The notes under the pieces were generated by a model that did not search any database, was not told the DNA's origin, and saw nothing but the letters and a program-made list of their open reading frames with translations. A stretch of 64,000 nucleotides of DNA, from positions 2,170,001-2,234,000 of the forward strand of contig NZ_CP117267.1 in assembly GCF_007000325.2 (NCBI RefSeq). Direction: 5' to 3'. Both the position numbers and the translations under genes were made by a program. The DNA is from Rhizobium rhododendri (GTDB taxonomy: Bacteria > Pseudomonadota > Alphaproteobacteria > Rhizobiales > Rhizobiaceae). Positions 61,396 through 64,000 of this stretch are shown here, in pieces; the first letter of the stretch is position 1, and each line of letters starts with the position of its first letter.

Positions 61396-63822
61396 TCAGG
61401 ACCGCATGCGCGAGCCGTCGGCGTCGAACAGCGGCGCAGACTGAAGGCTCGCCGGCAGCAATTCGCTGAGCAATTCGATCGACCAACCCTCTGTCTCATC
61501 CGCGATTTCCTTCGAAACGTAGCCGAGCGCCACCGAGACACCGGAGCCATGGGCAAACCCGCCAGATGTCACCCAGCCCTTCACCTCTCCCTGGTAATAG
61601 ATCGGCTCGTCGCCGATGACGTCAGCATCCCTAGCCGAAAGGATGAAGGTTTTCAGCCGCATAGAGCCGCCTTCCGCCTTTTCCCTGGCCGCCGCCTGCT
61701 TGCCAACGAAATCGGCGCCCTTCGACAGAGCCACGAATCGACCGAGGCCTGCCTCGTAAGGACCGTAAAGTGGCCGGTATTCGCGCGACCAGCTGCCATA
61801 GGATTTTTCGAGACGCAACGCATTGAGGGCGCGAAGTCCAAACAACCCGATGCCGTACTCTTTCCCCGCCTCCATGATGAGATCGAAAAGATAGTTCTGG
61901 TACTCCGGCTTCATCCACAGCTCATAGCCGAGATCGCCGGTATAGGAGACGCGACCGACGATGGCCGGCGCCATGCCGATATCCATTCGCCTGATTTCCA
62001 TGAACGGGAACGCGGCGTCGGAGATGTCCTGATGAGTAAGCTTTTCCAGCAGCTTTCTGGCATTGGGTCCGGCAATCGACAGGCCGAGCAGCGACAGGCC
62101 GAGCGCTTTGAGTTCGACTGAGCCGTCGTTCGGCAGACGATCCTCGAACCAGCGCATGTGGTAGGATTCGGCGACGCCGGAGCCGATGAGCAGAAAATCT
62201 CCCTCTCCGAGCTTGGCCAGCGTGAAATCGCCGATCAGCTTGCCGTCGTCCTTCAGCATCGGCGCCAGCGTCATGCGGCCGATGGCGGGCATGCGGCAGG
62301 TGAGCAGGCCGTCCAGCCAGCCTTCGGCGCCGGCTCCAGTGACCGTATACTTGGCAAAGCCGGATGTCTCCATCATGCCGACGCTCTCGCGCACCGCCTT
62401 GGCTTCGGCGCCGACCACGTCGAAATCGTTCGAACGCCGCCATGAGAACGCATCCTCCTCGCCTGCAGGCGCAAACCACAGGGCCTGCTCCAGTCCGTAG
62501 TAAGCGCCGAACACGCCGCCGGCAGCTTTCAGCTTGTCGTAGATCGGCGTCGTCAGCAGCGGCCGGCCGGCCGGCAATTCCTCATTCGGATAGCGGATGG
62601 AGAAGCGGCGCTGGTAGTTTTCGCGCACCTTGGCATTGGTATAGGCAAGCGTCGCATAATCGCCGTAGCGAGAGACATCCATGGCGAAGACGTCAAAACC
62701 CGGGTCGCCGTAGATCATCCAGTTGGCAAGCGCCAGACCGACGCCGCCACCCTGGCTGAAGCCGGCCATGACAGCGCAGGCCGACCAGTAATTGGTCATG
62801 CCGCGCACCGGACCGACCAGCGGGTTTCCATCCGGCGAGAAGGTGAAGGGACCGTTGATGATCTTCTTGATGCCGGCATTGTTGAAAGCCGGGAAATGCC
62901 GGAAGCCGACTTCGAGCTCGGGCGTGATCCGCTCGATGTCCTCGGCAAGCAACTCGTGGCCGAAATCCCAGGGCGTATTCAGCGGCGACCAAGGCCGACA
63001 GGCCTTTTCATAGGTGCCCATCAGCATGCCCTGCCGCTCCTGGCGGAGATAGATCTCGCCATCGAAATCGACGCAGTGCATCAGTTCCTTGCCGGTCGCG
63101 GCATTGAAGTCGGTGACTTCCTTCATGTCCTCGGTGATGAGGTACATGTGCTCCATGGCAAGAACCGGCAGCTCGATGCCGACCATGCGGCCGACTTCAC
63201 GAGCCCAGAGGCCACCGCAGTTGACGACATGCTCGGCGATGATCTCGCCCTGGTTCGTGATCACCCGCCAGCAGCCGTCCTCGCGCTGAACGAGATCCTC
63301 GACCTTGGTGTGGAGGTAGATGTCTGCGCCGTTCTTCTTGGCGGACTTGGCATAGGCATGCGTCGTGCCGTAGGGGTCGAGATGACCTTCGACAGGATCG
63401 TAGAGCGCACCGACGAACTGGTCGGGATCGAGAAGCGGCATCATCTCGTGCGCCTCTTTCGGCGACAGCAGCGTCGCCTCGAGCCCGTTGTAGCGACCCT
63501 TGGCAAGGATGGACTTCAGCCAGTCGAACCGCTGCGGCGTTGCCGCCAGCATCAGGCCGGAGGTCATGTGCAAGCCGATATCCTGGCCGGAATACTCCTG
63601 GATTTCCTTGTAGAGTTCGACCGTGTATTTCTGCAACTTGGCGACATTCGGATCGCCGTTGATCGTGTGCATGCCGCCAGCCGCATGCCAGGTCGAGCCG
63701 GATGTCAGCTCCGAGCGCTCCAGCAGAACCACGTCGGTCCAGCCGAATTTCGTCAGATGGTAGAGGACCGAACATCCGACGACACCGCCGCCGATGACGA
63801 CGACCTTCGTATGGCTTTTCAT
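61396..63822 (-). CDS. Dimethylglycine/sarcosine dehydrogenase-like flavoprotein with GcvT domain
   Basis: An 808-residue two-part enzyme. The FAD domain (about 1-400) starts with VVVIGGGVVGCSVLYHLTKFGWTDVVLLERSELTSGSTWHAAGG. The His in TWHAAG corresponds to the residue that carries covalent FAD in DMGDH/SARDH. The C-terminal half (about 430-800) is a GcvT-like, folate-binding aminomethyltransferase domain (SGFAKYTVTGAGAEGWLDGLL, GRVSYTGDLGYELWM, GLRALNALRLEKSYGSWSREY). It should oxidatively demethylate dimethylglycine or sarcosine, passing one-carbon units to tetrahydrofolate. GGAGAT precedes ATG 63822. It is a single-gene unit. Confidence 0.88.
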   Translation of the reverse strand: MKSHTKVVVIGGGVVGCSVLYHLTKFGWTDVVLLERSELTSGSTWHAAGGMHTINGDPNVAKLQKYTVELYKEIQEYSGQDIGLHMTSGLMLAATPQRFDWLKSILAKGRYNGLEATLLSPKEAHEMMPLLDPDQFVGALYDPVEGHLDPYGTTHAYAKSAKKNGADIYLHTKVEDLVQREDGCWRVITNQGEIIAEHVVNCGGLWAREVGRMVGIELPVLAMEHMYLITEDMKEVTDFNAATGKELMHCVDFDGEIYLRQERQGMLMGTYEKACRPWSPLNTPWDFGHELLAEDIERITPELEVGFRHFPAFNNAGIKKIINGPFTFSPDGNPLVGPVRGMTNYWSACAVMAGFSQGGGVGLALANWMIYGDPGFDVFAMDVSRYGDYATLAYTNAKVRENYQRRFSIRYPNEELPAGRPLLTTPIYDKLKAAGGVFGAYYGLEQALWFAPAGEEDAFSWRRSNDFDVVGAEAKAVRESVGMMETSGFAKYTVTGAGAEGWLDGLLTCRMPAIGRMTLAPMLKDDGKLIGDFTLAKLGEGDFLLIGSGVAESYHMRWFEDRLPNDGSVELKALGLSLLGLSIAGPNARKLLEKLTHQDISDAAFPFMEIRRMDIGMAPAIVGRVSYTGDLGYELWMKPEYQNYLFDLIMEAGKEYGIGLFGLRALNALRLEKSYGSWSREYRPLYGPYEAGLGRFVALSKGADFVGKQAAAREKAEGGSMRLKTFILSARDADVIGDEPIYYQGEVKGWVTSGGFAHGSGVSVALGYVSKEIADETEGWSIELLSELLPASLQSAPLFDADGSRMRS

Positions 63823-64000
63823 GGATAATCTCCGGTTGCATGCGCGAGATGGTAGCGCAATCGAAACAGTCTGGAATGGGTTGGCGTGCGATGCCGGCGA
63901 AAGGATGTTCGGCAAGGCAATCCCCGCCGAAAAACTCCCTTCGATCCGTCGAATTGAGGATCAGCCTAGAGGCAAAATTTCAGGCCACATAGCCCGAACT

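Noticed and set aside
63823..64000. Possible gene at the right edge
   Set aside because: Only 178 bases remain, with no start, ribosome site or recognisable coding sequence.

Overview
The window is GC-rich, densely coded alphaproteobacterial DNA. It looks like the chromosome of a Rhizobiaceae member (Rhizobium/Agrobacterium group). The support is the hmuPSTUV haem-uptake operon with a TGA-N9-TCA iron box, a PhyR/NepR/EcfG general stress locus with GGAAC-type promoters, split ure and urt nitrogen-scavenging clusters with rhizobial order, a bacteriophytochrome of the HWE-kinase plus receiver type, and palindromic RIME-like intergenic repeats. I see no rRNA, tRNA, CRISPR array, prophage or insertion sequence.

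Layout. 1-7.7 kb: iron and haem region, with an IsdG-like haem monooxygenase, a DUF2325 pair behind an iron box, TonB, and hmuP-S-T-U-V. There is no outer-membrane haem receptor and no exbBD here. 7.7-11.7 kb: general stress response locus, with two small envelope proteins, ecfG, nepR, phyR and an HWE sensor kinase, served by four EcfG-type promoters. 12.1-27.1 kb: reductive pyrimidine catabolism (preT, preA, rutR, ureidopropionase-type amidase, dihydropyrimidinase) with an NMT1-type ABC importer. A haem oxygenase-bacteriophytochrome pair sits between preA and rutR, and a DUF559 endonuclease-fold gene framed by inverted repeats sits inside the catabolic gene row. 27.4-35.5 kb: stress-like protein, CYTH-CHAD phosphatase, Nudix hydrolase, RND efflux pair, and a DNR-type Crp/Fnr regulator behind an FNR box.

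35.5-50.4 kb (all minus strand): the urea module. Transcription runs urtA-B-C-D-E, ureD-A-(DUF1272)-B-(LprI-like)-C, then a set of unrelated genes (small secreted protein, DUF1488, peroxiredoxin, diguanylate cyclase), then ureE-F-G. Large hairpin repeats lie between urtA and urtB and between urtD and urtE.

50.6-55.6 kb (plus strand, divergent from urtA): a 1128-residue fusion of an NCS1 permease-like membrane domain, a cysteine cluster and a hybrid histidine kinase. A LuxR-type response regulator overlaps it and a P-loop ATPase follows. I regard this transporter-like sensor as the most interesting system here: its position suggests that it senses a nitrogen compound and controls urea uptake and use. 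55.6-61.1 kb: a branched-chain amino acid ABC importer (livHMGF, a small membrane protein, livK). 61.4-63.8 kb: a dimethylglycine/sarcosine dehydrogenase-like flavoprotein with a GcvT-type C-terminus.

Taken together the window links scavenging of iron (haem) and nitrogen (pyrimidines, urea, amino acids, methylated glycines) with light, stress and low-oxygen or NO-type signalling. Functions rest on motifs read by eye and on remembered family knowledge; no database search was run.
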